Shown: positions 25,561-35,096 of the stretch, piece by piece
Position numbering within the stretch: the stretch's first letter is position 1
How the letters are laid out: each line of letters starts with the position of its first letter
Source: Clostridium sp. CAG:138
Lineage (GTDB): Bacteria; Bacillota; Clostridia; Christensenellales; CAG-138
NCBI GenBank assembly: GCA_000435055.1
Contig: FR879689.1
Coordinates: forward strand, 1 to 44,503
DNA: 44,503 nt
Direction: 5' to 3'
Notes under the pieces: model-generated
What the model saw: only the letters and a program-made list of their open reading frames with translations
Told to the model about the DNA's origin: nothing
Databases searched by the model: none
Made by a program: the position numbers and the translations under genes

Positions 25561-25735
25561 TGTTATAATAGGAGCATGAAAAGAATCGGGCCGGCGAGCA
25601 GCCCCGCAAGGGTGCTCTGACAGGGATGCGGCGGCGGACTGTTCAACGGGTTTTACCCGCGGAGCAGCATGAACAATGTTTACTCCGAGCTCTTTTCACA
25701 GAAACTATCATTATTAATTAAAGGAGTGTAACATC
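25561..25735 (+). promoter_or_regulatory. Extended -10 promoter and structured leader of htrA
   Basis: TGTTATAAT (25561-25569) is an extended -10 element without a good -35. The roughly 160-nt leader can form two hairpins: GAGCA(25596-25600)/TGCTC(25613-25617) with inner G-C pairs, and TGTTCA(25640-25645)/TGAACA(25670-25675) enclosing CGGGT/ACCCG. It ends in AAAGGAG before the ATG. I do not recognise a known riboswitch class. Confidence 0.5.
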
Positions 25736-26923
25736 ATGGAAGAGAAAAGAAAAATCAGGATGCCCATCGGCGCAGCCGTTGCGTGCCTTCTCATAGTTGC
25801 CCTTTTGACCGTCGGTATCGTTGCCGGCGCCAAGTTTATCAACAATTCGCTTTCTGCCTCACAGACCGAAAAGAACGCTTCCGTCCAAGCAACATCGGCA
25901 CCTTCCGGCTCAAACGGCACCGTCGGTTCATCAGGCGACAAGACCGGCGACCTTCCTTCTGACAAGATTTCTTACGCCGGCAGTTCGGCTCGACCCGATT
26001 CGGAATACAAAACCATTGAAAACTGCATGTCCTCCGTTGTCAGCATCGATGTCACGGCGCAGAGCGGGCACAAGAGTGTGCTTGCAGGTTCGGGCTCCGG
26101 AGTCATCATTTCGGCGGACGGCTATATCGTGACCTGCAACCATGTTGTTGAGGGCGCACAGAAAATTTTCGTCTACCTTGACAACGGCAATGACTACGAA
26201 GCAACTCTTGTCGGCACCGACAGCGTGACCGACCTTGCGGTTATCAAAATCAATGCCTACAATCTCTCTTACGCCAAATTCGGCGATTCCTCAACGCTCA
26301 GCGTCGGTGAAGACGTGTTTGCAATCGGCAACGCACTCGGCCAGCTTTCCAACACATACACACGCGGTTCCATCAGCGGCCTTGACAGGAGCATTACCAT
26401 TGACAACGTGACCATGACCCTGCTCCAGACAGATGCCGCAATCAACCGGGGCAACTCCGGCGGCGGACTGTTCCGTGAATCGGACGGCACTCTCATCGGA
26501 ATTGTGAATGCAAAGAGCAGCGGCAGCGGTATTGAAGGCCTTGGCTTTGCAATCCCCTCCACGCTTGCCCGTGAAGTTATCGGCAACCTTATGGATTACG
26601 GCTTTGTTGTCGGCCGTCCCTATCTCGGTGTCTCCACTCAGGATGTTTCCCTCTCCGGTTACGGATTCTTCACCAGTACTTACACCTATCCCTGCATTGT
26701 ATCCGTTGAAGACGGCAGTGCGGCTCAGCAGGCAGGACTGAAAAAGGATGATGTTATCATGGCTGTCAACGGCGACACGGTCTCAAGCTCCGACGGACTT
26801 TACATCGCTGTCAGCAAGTTCAAAGTCGGCGACACCGTAACGCTCACCATTCTGCGCGGCAATTCGCAAATCGATGTTTCCGTAACTCTCGGCCAGCGCA
26901 GCACGGCAAAAACCGCCGAATAA
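25736..26923 (+). CDS. htrA: HtrA/DegP-like serine protease
   Basis: 395 residues. One N-terminal membrane segment (about 11-32) anchors it with the protease outside. A low-complexity Ser/Gly linker (40-85) leads to a trypsin-like domain with the triad H136 (VTCNHVVEG), D166 (DSVTDLAVI) and S241 (NRGNSGGGL). One PDZ domain is at about 300-388 (SAAQQAGLKKDDVIMAVNGD). Degrades misfolded envelope proteins. AAAGGAG is 9 nt before the ATG. It is divergent from the two-component operon, which may control it. Confidence 0.95.
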   Translation: MEEKRKIRMPIGAAVACLLIVALLTVGIVAGAKFINNSLSASQTEKNASVQATSAPSGSNGTVGSSGDKTGDLPSDKISYAGSSARPDSEYKTIENCMSSVVSIDVTAQSGHKSVLAGSGSGVIISADGYIVTCNHVVEGAQKIFVYLDNGNDYEATLVGTDSVTDLAVIKINAYNLSYAKFGDSSTLSVGEDVFAIGNALGQLSNTYTRGSISGLDRSITIDNVTMTLLQTDAAINRGNSGGGLFRESDGTLIGIVNAKSSGSGIEGLGFAIPSTLAREVIGNLMDYGFVVGRPYLGVSTQDVSLSGYGFFTSTYTYPCIVSVEDGSAAQQAGLKKDDVIMAVNGDTVSSSDGLYIAVSKFKVGDTVTLTILRGNSQIDVSVTLGQRSTAKTAE

Positions 26924-27028
26924 TGCAGTCGCTGATTATGCTTGAACAACCAAAACGCACCGCCGCACATTAAAGCGGGGTGCAATATCGAAACAACCTG
27001 CCGCGTGCAGGTTTTCAGATAAATTGTT

Positions 27029-27070
27029 CCGCCTTTTGGAAAGGATCCTTCCCGAAGGCGGACTTTTTTT
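27029..27070 (+). terminator. Terminator of htrA
   Basis: Stem CCGCCTT/AAGGCGG (27029-27035 and 27055-27061) with an inner GGAA/TTCC pairing, followed by ACTTTTTTT. Confidence 0.85.
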
Positions 27071-27203
27071 GAGCATTTTCCTTTCGTTTTGAAATGCAAA
27101 ATTTTTATTTCTTATTTCCAAAATTCCTCAGGTCAGCGTTTTGTGTGCGGAAATCGAAAAAAAATCGAACATTTCCTTAAAAGGGGCTACCATTTCAGCC
27201 CCG

Positions 27204-27439
27204 ATGTGCTATAATGTATTTGGTGGAAGAGTTTTATTTTCCGCAAAGCTGCACAAACTGTTCTCCAAGCCGACTTTTCGGGTCCGCAAAACCTTCCGAC
27301 GTTTGCGGGACGGATGCAGCGGTTTGCGGATTTCTGTCTGCCCGCAGGGAACTGCCGTGTGATGTTCTCGCGGGCGAAAAAACCGCAAAATGTTTAAAAA
27401 CAGTTATAAAATTTTAAAAAATTGAAAGGTCGCTCCCCG
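27204..27439 (+). promoter_or_regulatory. nadE: Extended -10 promoter and leader of nadE
   Basis: TGCTATAAT (27207-27215) forms an extended -10; no good -35 is visible. A leader of about 220 nt without a recognised riboswitch follows. The rest of the gap from the htrA terminator (27071-27203) shows no gene. Confidence 0.5.
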
Positions 27440-29446
27440 ATGCCGAACCGGTGCGGGCGGGCAGAAAAAAATATGAAGGACGGATTCATCAAAGTTGCTG
27501 CATGTTCACCGAAAGTTGTGCTTGCAGACCCGAAAGCCAACGCCGATGCTATAATTGCCGCGCTGCACCGCGCCGCGGCACACGGGGTTCGGCTTGCCGC
27601 ATTTCCCGAGCTTGCAATGACGGGCTACACCTGCGGCGACCTTTTCATGCACGAATTGCTTTTGGACAGCGTTGAAACCGAGCTTCTCCGCATCGCACGC
27701 GAAACCGCGAACCTTCGGCTTGCTGCCGTCATAGGTGCGCCGATTCGCTGCGCGGACAAGCTTTACAACTGCGCCGTTGTCATATCCCGCGGAGTTATTC
27801 TTGCTGTCGTTCCAAAAACGCACATGCCGAATTACGGCGAGTTCTATGAGCTGCGGCATTTTGCCGTGCCGTCCCGCACGGAACTCGGCGCCGCCGCGCC
27901 TTATATTGATTCATTGCAGACTTTTTTCAATCCCGACGGCTGCATCTTCTCATGCACGGATTATCCCGATTTCCGTTTCGGCATTGAAATCTGCGAGGAT
28001 CTTTGGGTTGCTTCCCCTCCGTCGGATAAACTTGCCGCTGCCGGCGCGCCCGTGATCGTTAACTGCTCCGCCGGAGATGAAATCATCGGCAAGGCGGACT
28101 ACCGCAAGCGCATCACGGAAGTTCAATCCGCAAAAAACATTTGCGCGTACCTTTATTGCGGCGCGGGTGAGGGTGAATCAACAAGCGATATGGTCTTTTC
28201 GGGGCATTGCTTTGTTTACGAAAACGGCACACTGCTTGCCGAAAAAGCACCTTTTGACTACGCGAACGATATGCTTATCACCGAAATTGATTTGGGACGG
28301 CTGCTTTACGACAGGCGCCGCGTGAACAGCTTTTGCGCGGGCAATGCTGCCCATTCCGGTCTTTTCGTTGATTTCTCTCTCGGATTCGGTTCATGCGGCC
28401 CCGCCCCGCGCGAGGAGCTTCCCGAAACGGAACTTACCCGCCGCTTCCCGCGCAATCCCTTTGTTCCGCATGACGAAAACGAATTGAACGCACGCGCAAA
28501 AGATATTCTGACGATACAGGCTCTCGGGCTCAAACGCCGGCTTGAACACACTCATTCAATGAGCGCAGTCATCGGCATTTCGGGCGGACTGGATTCCGCA
28601 CTTGCGCTGCTTGCTGCGGCAAAGGCATGCGACCTTATGGGCATTGACCGCAAATTTGTTCATGCCGTCACCATGCCCTGTTTCGGCACCACCGAACACA
28701 CGAAACAAAATGCCGTTGCTCTTTGCAATTCCCTCGGTGTAACGCTTCACACGATTCCGATTGCGGATTCGGTGCGTTCGCATTTTCGCGACATCGGGCA
28801 CGACGAAACCTGTCACAACGTTGTTTACGAAAACGCACAGGCGCGCATGCGCACCCTTGTGCTGATGGATCTTGCAAATGCGCTGAACGGCCTTGTTGTC
28901 GGCACGGGCGACCTTTCCGAGCTTGCACTCGGCTGGGCAACCTACAACGGCGACCATATGAGCATGTACGGCGTGAATGCAGGCATTCCCAAAACGCTCA
29001 TCAAATACGTTGTGCGTTATTATGCGCGGCACTGCGAAAACCCTGCGCTGCACGACACCCTGACCGCAATACTTGAAACCCCGATATCTCCCGAGCTTCT
29101 TCCCGCCGATGAAAGGGGCAATATTGCTCAAAAAACAGAAGATCTTGTCGGGCCGTACGAGCTGCATGATTTCTTCCTCTATTACGTGCTGCGTTGGGGC
29201 TGCCCGCCTGCAAAGCTTTTCCGCATTGCAAAGCAGGCATTCCGCGAAAGTGAGTTTTCGAATGAAACGATTTTGAAATGGCTCAAAAACTTCTATCGCC
29301 GTTTCTTCAATCAGCAATTCAAGCGCAACTGTCTGCCCGACGGGCCGAAAGTCGGTTCCGTCTGCCTTTCCCCGCGCGGGGATTGGCGAATGCCGAGTGA
29401 CGCCGTTCAAAGGCTTTGGGCGGATGAAATTCAAAAATTGAGCTGA
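27440..29446 (+). CDS. nadE: Glutamine-dependent NAD+ synthetase
   Basis: Amidates deamido-NAD+ to NAD+ in the last step of NAD synthesis. 668 residues. The N-terminal nitrilase-type glutaminase (about 15-300) shows FPELAMTGYTCGD (catalytic Glu), VVPKTHMPNYGEFYE (Lys) and GIEICEDLW (Cys nucleophile). The C-terminal synthetase has the ATP loop GISGGLDSALALL and later GTGDLSELALGWATYNGDHM. The ATG at 27440 has AAAGG about 11 nt upstream; TTG 27422 and ATG 27473 are alternatives. Confidence 0.95.
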   Translation: MPNRCGRAEKNMKDGFIKVAACSPKVVLADPKANADAIIAALHRAAAHGVRLAAFPELAMTGYTCGDLFMHELLLDSVETELLRIARETANLRLAAVIGAPIRCADKLYNCAVVISRGVILAVVPKTHMPNYGEFYELRHFAVPSRTELGAAAPYIDSLQTFFNPDGCIFSCTDYPDFRFGIEICEDLWVASPPSDKLAAAGAPVIVNCSAGDEIIGKADYRKRITEVQSAKNICAYLYCGAGEGESTSDMVFSGHCFVYENGTLLAEKAPFDYANDMLITEIDLGRLLYDRRRVNSFCAGNAAHSGLFVDFSLGFGSCGPAPREELPETELTRRFPRNPFVPHDENELNARAKDILTIQALGLKRRLEHTHSMSAVIGISGGLDSALALLAAAKACDLMGIDRKFVHAVTMPCFGTTEHTKQNAVALCNSLGVTLHTIPIADSVRSHFRDIGHDETCHNVVYENAQARMRTLVLMDLANALNGLVVGTGDLSELALGWATYNGDHMSMYGVNAGIPKTLIKYVVRYYARHCENPALHDTLTAILETPISPELLPADERGNIAQKTEDLVGPYELHDFFLYYVLRWGCPPAKLFRIAKQAFRESEFSNETILKWLKNFYRRFFNQQFKRNCLPDGPKVGSVCLSPRGDWRMPSDAVQRLWADEIQKLS

Positions 29447-29551
29447 ACAAACGCGAATTAAACCGATTAATTCGGAAACGGGGTTTTGGGTGTATTTTTG
29501 GTTTTTTGTCAATCGTACCTACCGAGTAATTGAGCAATTGAGGTGTGCAGC

Positions 29552-31222
29552 ATGAGTTACCACGCATTATACAGGCAGTACCGTCCGAGCAGGTTCTGCG
29601 AAGTTGTCGGACAGGAGCATATCACCGATGTTCTGCGCAACCAGATCCGCACCGGGCGCATTGCCCACGCTTATCTTTTCAGCGGTTCACGCGGAACGGG
29701 CAAAACAAGCACGGCGCGAATACTTGCCCGCGCCGTCAACTGTCTTGACCCGAAGGACGGCGAGCCCTGCGGCAAATGCGCTGCCTGCCTTAAGGACGTT
29801 TCGGAAAGCATAGACATTATCGAAATGGACGCCGCTTCAAATTCCAAAGTTGACGAAATGCGCGCGCTCCTCGAAAAGGCCGAGTTTGCTCCGATTTACC
29901 TTAAAACAAAGGTTTATATCATTGACGAAGCGCACATGCTTTCAAAAAGTGCAAACAACGCTCTTCTGAAAACTCTCGAAGAGCCGCCCGCACATGTTGT
30001 TTTCATTCTTGCAACGACCGAACCGCAGGCGCTCCCCGCAACGATACTTTCCCGCTGCCAGCGTTTTGATTTTCGCCGCCTTTCGGTTCATAATCTTGCG
30101 GCGAACACACGGCGCGTACTTCATTCCGCAGGGGCTGAAATCGAAGACGAAGCGTTGATGTGCATTGCGCGTGCGGCGGACGGCGGAATGCGCGACTGTC
30201 TGAGCATTGCCGACCAGTGTCTGAGCTTCTGCGGCGATGCGGACAGCACGGAACAAAAACTTATCACTCAACAGGATGTTCTGTCCGTTCTCGGCAGCAT
30301 GAATGCGGATTTTCTGTTTGATTTTGCGGATTCCGTGCTGCATTCCGACACGGCGGCGGTCATGAAAAACATCGAACAGGTTGTCTCCGGCGGGCGCGAC
30401 ATCGGCGTTTTCGTTCAGGATCTTTCCAACCATTTCCGCTCGCTTCTGCTTGCAAAAGTTTGCGGAAGCTGTGCGGATATTCTTGACTGCACGCAGGACA
30501 CGATGGAACGCTACCTTGCACAGGCGGAATCAGCCGGCAAGGCGCGGCTCGAAAGAACGCTTGATGCTCTGATGCAGCTTCAGCCGAACCTTCGCTGGGT
30601 CACCATGCCGCGGGTTTTGCTTGAAAGCACGCTTCTTAAAGTCTGCCACCCGGATGAACAAACCGAGATGGCTGCCCTTATCGACCGTATGGAGGAGCTT
30701 GAACGCAGGCTCAAAAGCGGCGCATTTGTTTCCGCCGAACCAAAAGCGGCCTCCGATTCGGCTCAAAGTTCGGGCAGCCGTTCGGACAATTCGGGCAATT
30801 CGGACAATAAAGAAGCGGGTTCCGCATCTTCCGAAAATGAAAAAGCAGCAGCCGAACCGGCGCTTCCGACGCCGCCCGTTGTTTCCGACAGTTTCGAAGT
30901 GCCCGCCGCAACGCCCAAAGCGGAAGAATTGTTCCGCACATTCATGGCGGCACTGATGAAAACGGATATGATGCTCGGCATTCAGATTCAGCTTGCGGCA
31001 GCGCATTGGCTCGAAAACGAAAATCTTTTTATTTGCTTTGACAAATCAAAGCGTTCCAATTATAATTATGCAAACACACCCGAGGTGAAGGCAAAACTCC
31101 GCCGCGCGGCGGGCGAAAGCATTGCGCCGCACGGCGTCGAGCTTGTGCTCAAGGACGGAAGCGTCGTTGCAAAAAAGGACGTTCCGACTGAGCTTTTCGG
31201 GGTTGAAATCACCGAAGTTTAG
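29552..31222 (+). CDS. dnaX: DNA polymerase III subunits gamma/tau
   Basis: Clamp-loader ATPase. The start MSYHALYRQYRPSRF is the family N-terminus; Walker A is FSGSRGTGKTSTA. Four zinc cysteines are in CLDPKDGEPCGKCAAC, and the DEAH-like VYIIDEAHML and sensor ILATTEPQALPATILSRCQR follow. A Ser/Asn/Glu-rich linker (about 390-440) leads to a C-terminal tau domain. No A-rich slippery site for frameshifting was noticed. GAGGTG precedes ATG 29552, preferred over ATG 29543. The ybaB and recR genes that often follow are absent; hisS comes next. Confidence 0.96.
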   Translation: MSYHALYRQYRPSRFCEVVGQEHITDVLRNQIRTGRIAHAYLFSGSRGTGKTSTARILARAVNCLDPKDGEPCGKCAACLKDVSESIDIIEMDAASNSKVDEMRALLEKAEFAPIYLKTKVYIIDEAHMLSKSANNALLKTLEEPPAHVVFILATTEPQALPATILSRCQRFDFRRLSVHNLAANTRRVLHSAGAEIEDEALMCIARAADGGMRDCLSIADQCLSFCGDADSTEQKLITQQDVLSVLGSMNADFLFDFADSVLHSDTAAVMKNIEQVVSGGRDIGVFVQDLSNHFRSLLLAKVCGSCADILDCTQDTMERYLAQAESAGKARLERTLDALMQLQPNLRWVTMPRVLLESTLLKVCHPDEQTEMAALIDRMEELERRLKSGAFVSAEPKAASDSAQSSGSRSDNSGNSDNKEAGSASSENEKAAAEPALPTPPVVSDSFEVPAATPKAEELFRTFMAALMKTDMMLGIQIQLAAAHWLENENLFICFDKSKRSNYNYANTPEVKAKLRRAAGESIAPHGVELVLKDGSVVAKKDVPTELFGVEITEV

Positions 31223-31304
31223 CAGAAAAAGTACAGCAGAAAACGTTCTGTATAACGGCATTCGGCGAAAGGTATTATTTTATTTTATATAAAGAGGTTA
31301 CACA

Positions 31305-32561
31305 ATGCAGATTCAGGCACCGAAGGGAACAAAGGATGTTCTGCCCGACGAAAGCTATAAGTGGCAGTATATCGAAAAAGAAATGCGCGATCTGTGCCGC
31401 CTGTACGGCATTAACGAATTGCGCACGCCGATAATTGAACACACCGAGCTTTTCATGCGCGGCGTCGGCGACACGACGGATATAGTTCAAAAGGAAATGT
31501 ACACTTTCAAGGATAAGGGCGACCGCTCCATCACCCTCAAGCCCGAGGGCACGGCGGGCATGGTTCGCGCCTTCCTTGAAAACAGGCTCTTCAACGAGGC
31601 TCTTCCCCAAAAGATGTATTATCTCAACGCTCCGGTTTTCCGCTATGAAAAGCCGCAGGCGGGAAGGCTTCGCGAACATCATCAGTTCGGCGTTGAGTTT
31701 TTCGGTGCGTCCTCCTTTGAAGCCGATGCGGAAATCATCATGCTTGCGCTCTCCCTTCTGAGAAGGTTGGGGCTTGACGAGTTGACGCTGCACCTTAACA
31801 GCATCGGCTGCGGAAAATGCCGCCGGGAATACAACAAGGCTCTTTTTGATTATCTGAAATCGCATATCGACGGCATGTGCAAAACCTGTCAGGACAGGCT
31901 TGAGCGCAACCCCATGCGCATTCTTGACTGCAAAGAGGAACGCTGCAAGGAAATCTGCCGCAGCGCACCGCGCACGCTTGATTACCTCTGCGATGATTGC
32001 CGTGCACATTTCGAGGGACTCAAGCGCTGTCTCGACACCTGCGGCGTGAAATACGTTGTCGATCCGGATATCGTCCGCGGGTTGGACTATTATACCGGCA
32101 CGGTATTCGAAATTGTCTCCACCCGCATCGGCTCTCAGGGCACCGTATGCGGCGGAGGCAGATACAATAACCTCGTTGAAGAACTCGGAGGGCAATCCCT
32201 TCCCGCAGTCGGTTTCGGCATGGGCATGGAACGCTTGTTGATGGTCATGGAAAACGCAAACGCCGTCATTCCCAAGCCCAAGCCCGTGAAGGTCTATTTC
32301 GCCGCAATGGGCGAACAGCCCCGCCTTGCCGCTTTCGGCCTTGTTCAAAAGCTTCGCGAAAACGGAGTTTTTGCCGAGTTCGACCACATGGAGCGCAGCT
32401 TTAAGGCGCAATTCAAATACGCAAACAAGATTTTTGCGGAATATGTTGCAATTCTCGGCGATGACGAGCTTGCGGCAGGAGCAGCAAAAATCAAATGCAT
32501 GGCGGACGGCTTTGAAACCTCCGTCAAACTTGATGAGCTTGTTGACTATTTTGCGGACTGA
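31305..32561 (+). CDS. hisS: Histidyl-tRNA synthetase
   Basis: 418 residues, class II. The N-terminus QIQAPKGTKDVLPDESYKW and motif 2 region RYEKPQAGRLREHHQFGVE are characteristic. The histidine-specific loop reads GLDYYTGTVFEI, motif 3 is VGFGMGMERLL, and the anticodon-binding domain is at the C-terminus. AAAGAGG lies 8 nt before the ATG. It lies about 80 nt after dnaX. A T-box or other leader is not seen before it. Confidence 0.97.
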   Translation: MQIQAPKGTKDVLPDESYKWQYIEKEMRDLCRLYGINELRTPIIEHTELFMRGVGDTTDIVQKEMYTFKDKGDRSITLKPEGTAGMVRAFLENRLFNEALPQKMYYLNAPVFRYEKPQAGRLREHHQFGVEFFGASSFEADAEIIMLALSLLRRLGLDELTLHLNSIGCGKCRREYNKALFDYLKSHIDGMCKTCQDRLERNPMRILDCKEERCKEICRSAPRTLDYLCDDCRAHFEGLKRCLDTCGVKYVVDPDIVRGLDYYTGTVFEIVSTRIGSQGTVCGGGRYNNLVEELGGQSLPAVGFGMGMERLLMVMENANAVIPKPKPVKVYFAAMGEQPRLAAFGLVQKLRENGVFAEFDHMERSFKAQFKYANKIFAEYVAILGDDELAAGAAKIKCMADGFETSVKLDELVDYFAD

Positions 32562-32592
32562 AACCCGTTCCGCAATTAAATACGAACAGAGC

Positions 32593-32627
32593 AAAAGGGA
32601 GCTGTGATGACAGTTCCCTTTTTTGTT
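32593..32627 (+). terminator. Terminator of hisS
   Basis: 13-bp stem (32593-32605 with 32610-32622, one G-T pair) and a tetraloop GATG, ending in TTTTTTGTTGTTTTC. It lies between the convergent hisS and spoIVA genes. Confidence 0.85.
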
Positions 32628-32643
32628 GTTTTCTTTCCCGCTT

Positions 32644-34125
32644 TTAAAGCATGATGCATATCAGCCCGTTGCAGCCTTCGTTTACCATTCTTGTTATCGC
32701 GTCGCGCAGCTTCATCTGAACATCCGCAGGCAAGCGCGACACCTTGCCCGCCATGCCGTCCTTAACAAGGTCATAGAGCGATTTTCCGAAGATGTTCGTG
32801 CTCCATATCTCATCCGGTTTGTTTTCGAACTTGTCAACAAGGTATTCGATAAGCTCCTCGCTCTGTTCGGCGGTGCCGACAAGCGGGTTGACCTCGCTTT
32901 CGATATCAACGCGAATGATATGCAGTCCGGAAGCCTTTGCTTTCAGACGAACACCGAAACGCGAACCGTGCTGGACTATCTCAGGCTGATCCAGCTGCAT
33001 TTCATCTATCTGCGGCGGAACAAGGCCGTAACCCGTTTCCTCCGCCGCCGTGAGTGCGCCCGCAATGCGGTCATATGCCTTTTTTGCCAGAACAAAATCC
33101 TTCAGCGAAGCAATAAGCTCGCTTTCGTTTTTAATATCGCAGCCGCATTCCTCGCTGAGCACACGATAAAACACATCATCATTCGGAACAAGCCGGAACA
33201 CCGCACTGCCGCTGCCAAGGCTGATACGAACCTGCTCAACGGGTTTATAATCCTCCATTCCTCCGAACACCTTTTGAATCAATGCTGCATCCCGCATTTT
33301 GTTCAGGTTCGGCATTGCCGCTTTCGCCCTGTCAAGCAAAGCTTTAACAAGGCAATGCTCCATTCCGAGAGCGCGCATCCATTCGGGCATTTCAATGCAG
33401 ATGCTGCCGAGAGGGAATTCCTGCAAAATGCCTTCCAGCAATGAATCAACATCCGAAAGCTCCATTCCGAGAACGTCCAGCGGCTTTACAGGCGCACCGT
33501 ACTTTTCCGAAAGCTGTGCCGAAAGCTCCGCCGCCGCCTGCCCCGTTGGGTCGGAGCTGTTCAAAATGATGATATAGGGTTTTCCCGTGTTCTGCATTTC
33601 GCGCAGCACCGCTTCTTCCGCAGGCGCGTATGCTTCGCGGGAAATTCCCGTGATGCTGCCGTCCGTCAAAATGACGATGCCTATTGTTGAATGCTCCGTA
33701 ATGACCTTCCGCGTGCCGAGTTCCGCGGCTTCATCAAACGGAATATCGTAATCGAACCACGGTGTTCTTACCATGCGCGGCTGCTCCCCCTCGCTGCTGC
33801 CGAGCGCACCTTCCACCATATAGCCCACGCAATCCACCATGCGCAGGCGCAGCTCAATGCCGTCCTCGCCGATGGTGAGCGCGACCGCCTCATTCGGAAC
33901 AAATTTCGGCTGAGTTGTCATAACCGTTTTGCCCGAACCGCTTTGCGGCAATTCGTCCACAATTCGGGCCAGGGCATATTCGTTTTCAATCTTCGGAAGA
34001 ACCATAAGGTCCATGAACCGTTTGATAAATGTCGATTTGCCCGTTCGAACGGGGCCGACGACGCCGATGTAAATATCCCCTCCGGTACGTTTTTGAATAT
34101 CCCGATAAATGCCTGTGCTTGCCAT
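32644..34125 (-). CDS. spoIVA: Stage IV sporulation protein A
   Basis: 493 residues, full length. SpoIVA is the ATP-driven scaffold that polymerises on the forespore surface and anchors the spore coat. Walker A: IGVVGPVRTGKSTFIKRFMD (residues 20-39). Family blocks are GKTVMTTQPKFVPNEAV, MVDCVGYMVEGALG, RTPWFDYDIPFDEAAELGT, and the conserved C-terminus ITRMVNEGCNGLICIML. GGAGG precedes the ATG. Its presence shows that the host sporulates or descends from spore formers. Confidence 0.98.
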   Translation of the reverse strand: MASTGIYRDIQKRTGGDIYIGVVGPVRTGKSTFIKRFMDLMVLPKIENEYALARIVDELPQSGSGKTVMTTQPKFVPNEAVALTIGEDGIELRLRMVDCVGYMVEGALGSSEGEQPRMVRTPWFDYDIPFDEAAELGTRKVITEHSTIGIVILTDGSITGISREAYAPAEEAVLREMQNTGKPYIIILNSSDPTGQAAAELSAQLSEKYGAPVKPLDVLGMELSDVDSLLEGILQEFPLGSICIEMPEWMRALGMEHCLVKALLDRAKAAMPNLNKMRDAALIQKVFGGMEDYKPVEQVRISLGSGSAVFRLVPNDDVFYRVLSEECGCDIKNESELIASLKDFVLAKKAYDRIAGALTAAEETGYGLVPPQIDEMQLDQPEIVQHGSRFGVRLKAKASGLHIIRVDIESEVNPLVGTAEQSEELIEYLVDKFENKPDEIWSTNIFGKSLYDLVKDGMAGKVSRLPADVQMKLRDAITRMVNEGCNGLICIML

Positions 34126-34176
34126 AATAACCTCCGATTGCTGTTTTGCCGCTGAATCGGCTTTATCCTTTTGTGA

Positions 34177-34206
34177 ATTGATATGAGCGGCAGCGCGGAA
34201 ATATTC
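34177..34206 (-). promoter_or_regulatory. spoIVA: Sigma-E-type sporulation promoter of spoIVA
   Basis: On the minus strand GAATATT (34200-34206) matches the sigma-E -35 consensus KMATATT fully. After 14 bp comes CATATCAAT (34177-34185), a partial match to CATACANT. It is about 50 nt upstream of the ATG. SpoIVA is a sigma-E target in Bacillus. Confidence 0.55.
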
Positions 34207-34230
34207 GCATTTGCGGCTTTTTTGTTTAAT

Positions 34231-34271
34231 TAAAAAGCCCCCTCCGCAAACAGTGCGGTGAGAGCTTTTTG
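34231..34271 (-). terminator. Terminator of the HD-domain gene
   Basis: Stem with perfect TCCGCA/TGCGG(t) core (34236-34248 and 34254-34266, one or two imperfections) and a T run on the minus strand (TTTTTAATTAAAC). A T run also flanks the plus side. Confidence 0.65.
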
Positions 34272-34333
34272 CAGGTATTGAATTTTTCGAATTGCATTTA
34301 CACTGTCAAAAAAACCGACGCAGCCGTGCCTGT

Positions 34334-34999
34334 TTAAAGCAGCTTTTGTCCGTTGATAAATAATGCAAAGCTCAACCCGAGCCTGTTCGCGGCACGCATA
34401 CAGAGCTTCATGCGGGTCATGAATATTTCGAAATAATCCATAATGGAGCAATACTGCGTGTCGATGGTCAGATTCAGCGAAAGAGTCGCCTTGCTGTCAT
34501 CGATTCGGATATTTGATTCCGTAACGGAGTAATTTACGCGGTCGTGAATATCAAAAGTCGAGATATTGCGATTGCGCACACGGCTTCGGCGAACATCGCA
34601 TTTATCCGCAAGTATCAGCGCAGCGGCAACAGCGTTTACGGGTACGCCCGTGCCCTCGTCATGGTTGCCGATCGCCGTTACGATAAGGGAAATATCCTCC
34701 GCACTCATTCCGCGCTCCTCCAAAAGCCGAAACGCAAGCAGTGCACCGCTTTGTGAATGGTCAACGCGGTTTATAAGGTTACCGATATCGTGCAGATAGC
34801 CGGCAATGCGGACAAGCTCCACTTCGTGTTCGGAATAACCGAGTGTTTCAAGGATATGCGCCGCATTTTCGCTCACCATTGTGACATGCGCAAACGAATG
34901 CTCCGTGAATCCGAGCGCAAGCAGGGATTCGTCCGCACGAATGATGTAGGTTCGGATCGAGGCATCCTCCCGCAGCTGTTTATATGTTATCGCCGTCAT
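34334..34999 (-). CDS. HD-domain phosphohydrolase-like protein
   Basis: 221 residues with the HD metal ligands in order: H38 (HSFAHV), H70-D71 (YLHDIGN), H113 (GNHDEG) and D132 (LADKCD). The segment after (RRSRVRNRNISTFDIHDRVNYS) fits small HD proteins of Firmicutes thought to act on nucleotides or phosphoesters. GGGGGAG precedes the ATG. The stand-alone gene sits between spoIVA and metG, both on the same strand. The substrate is unknown. Confidence 0.85.
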   Translation of the reverse strand: MTAITYKQLREDASIRTYIIRADESLLALGFTEHSFAHVTMVSENAAHILETLGYSEHEVELVRIAGYLHDIGNLINRVDHSQSGALLAFRLLEERGMSAEDISLIVTAIGNHDEGTGVPVNAVAAALILADKCDVRRSRVRNRNISTFDIHDRVNYSVTESNIRIDDSKATLSLNLTIDTQYCSIMDYFEIFMTRMKLCMRAANRLGLSFALFINGQKLL

Positions 35000-35096
35000 A
35001 AAAATCTCCCCCTTATTTTCGGTTGAAAAACGAACCGTCGGAAACTCCCGTTTGCGTTTTTTTCCGCCGGGAGTGTTCCCGATTCCGTTTGCCGCC

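Noticed and set aside
25577..25735. tRNA or known riboswitch before htrA
   Set aside because: The hairpins do not form a cloverleaf and match no riboswitch core that I know.
28556..29512. 318-codon minus-strand frame inside nadE
   Set aside because: Shadow of nadE with no features of its own.
29552..31222. Programmed frameshift in dnaX
   Set aside because: I saw no A-rich slippery heptamer followed by a stem in the middle of the gene.
31275..32594. 439-codon minus-strand frame opposite hisS
   Set aside because: It mirrors an undoubted hisS; host codon bias makes antisense frames long.
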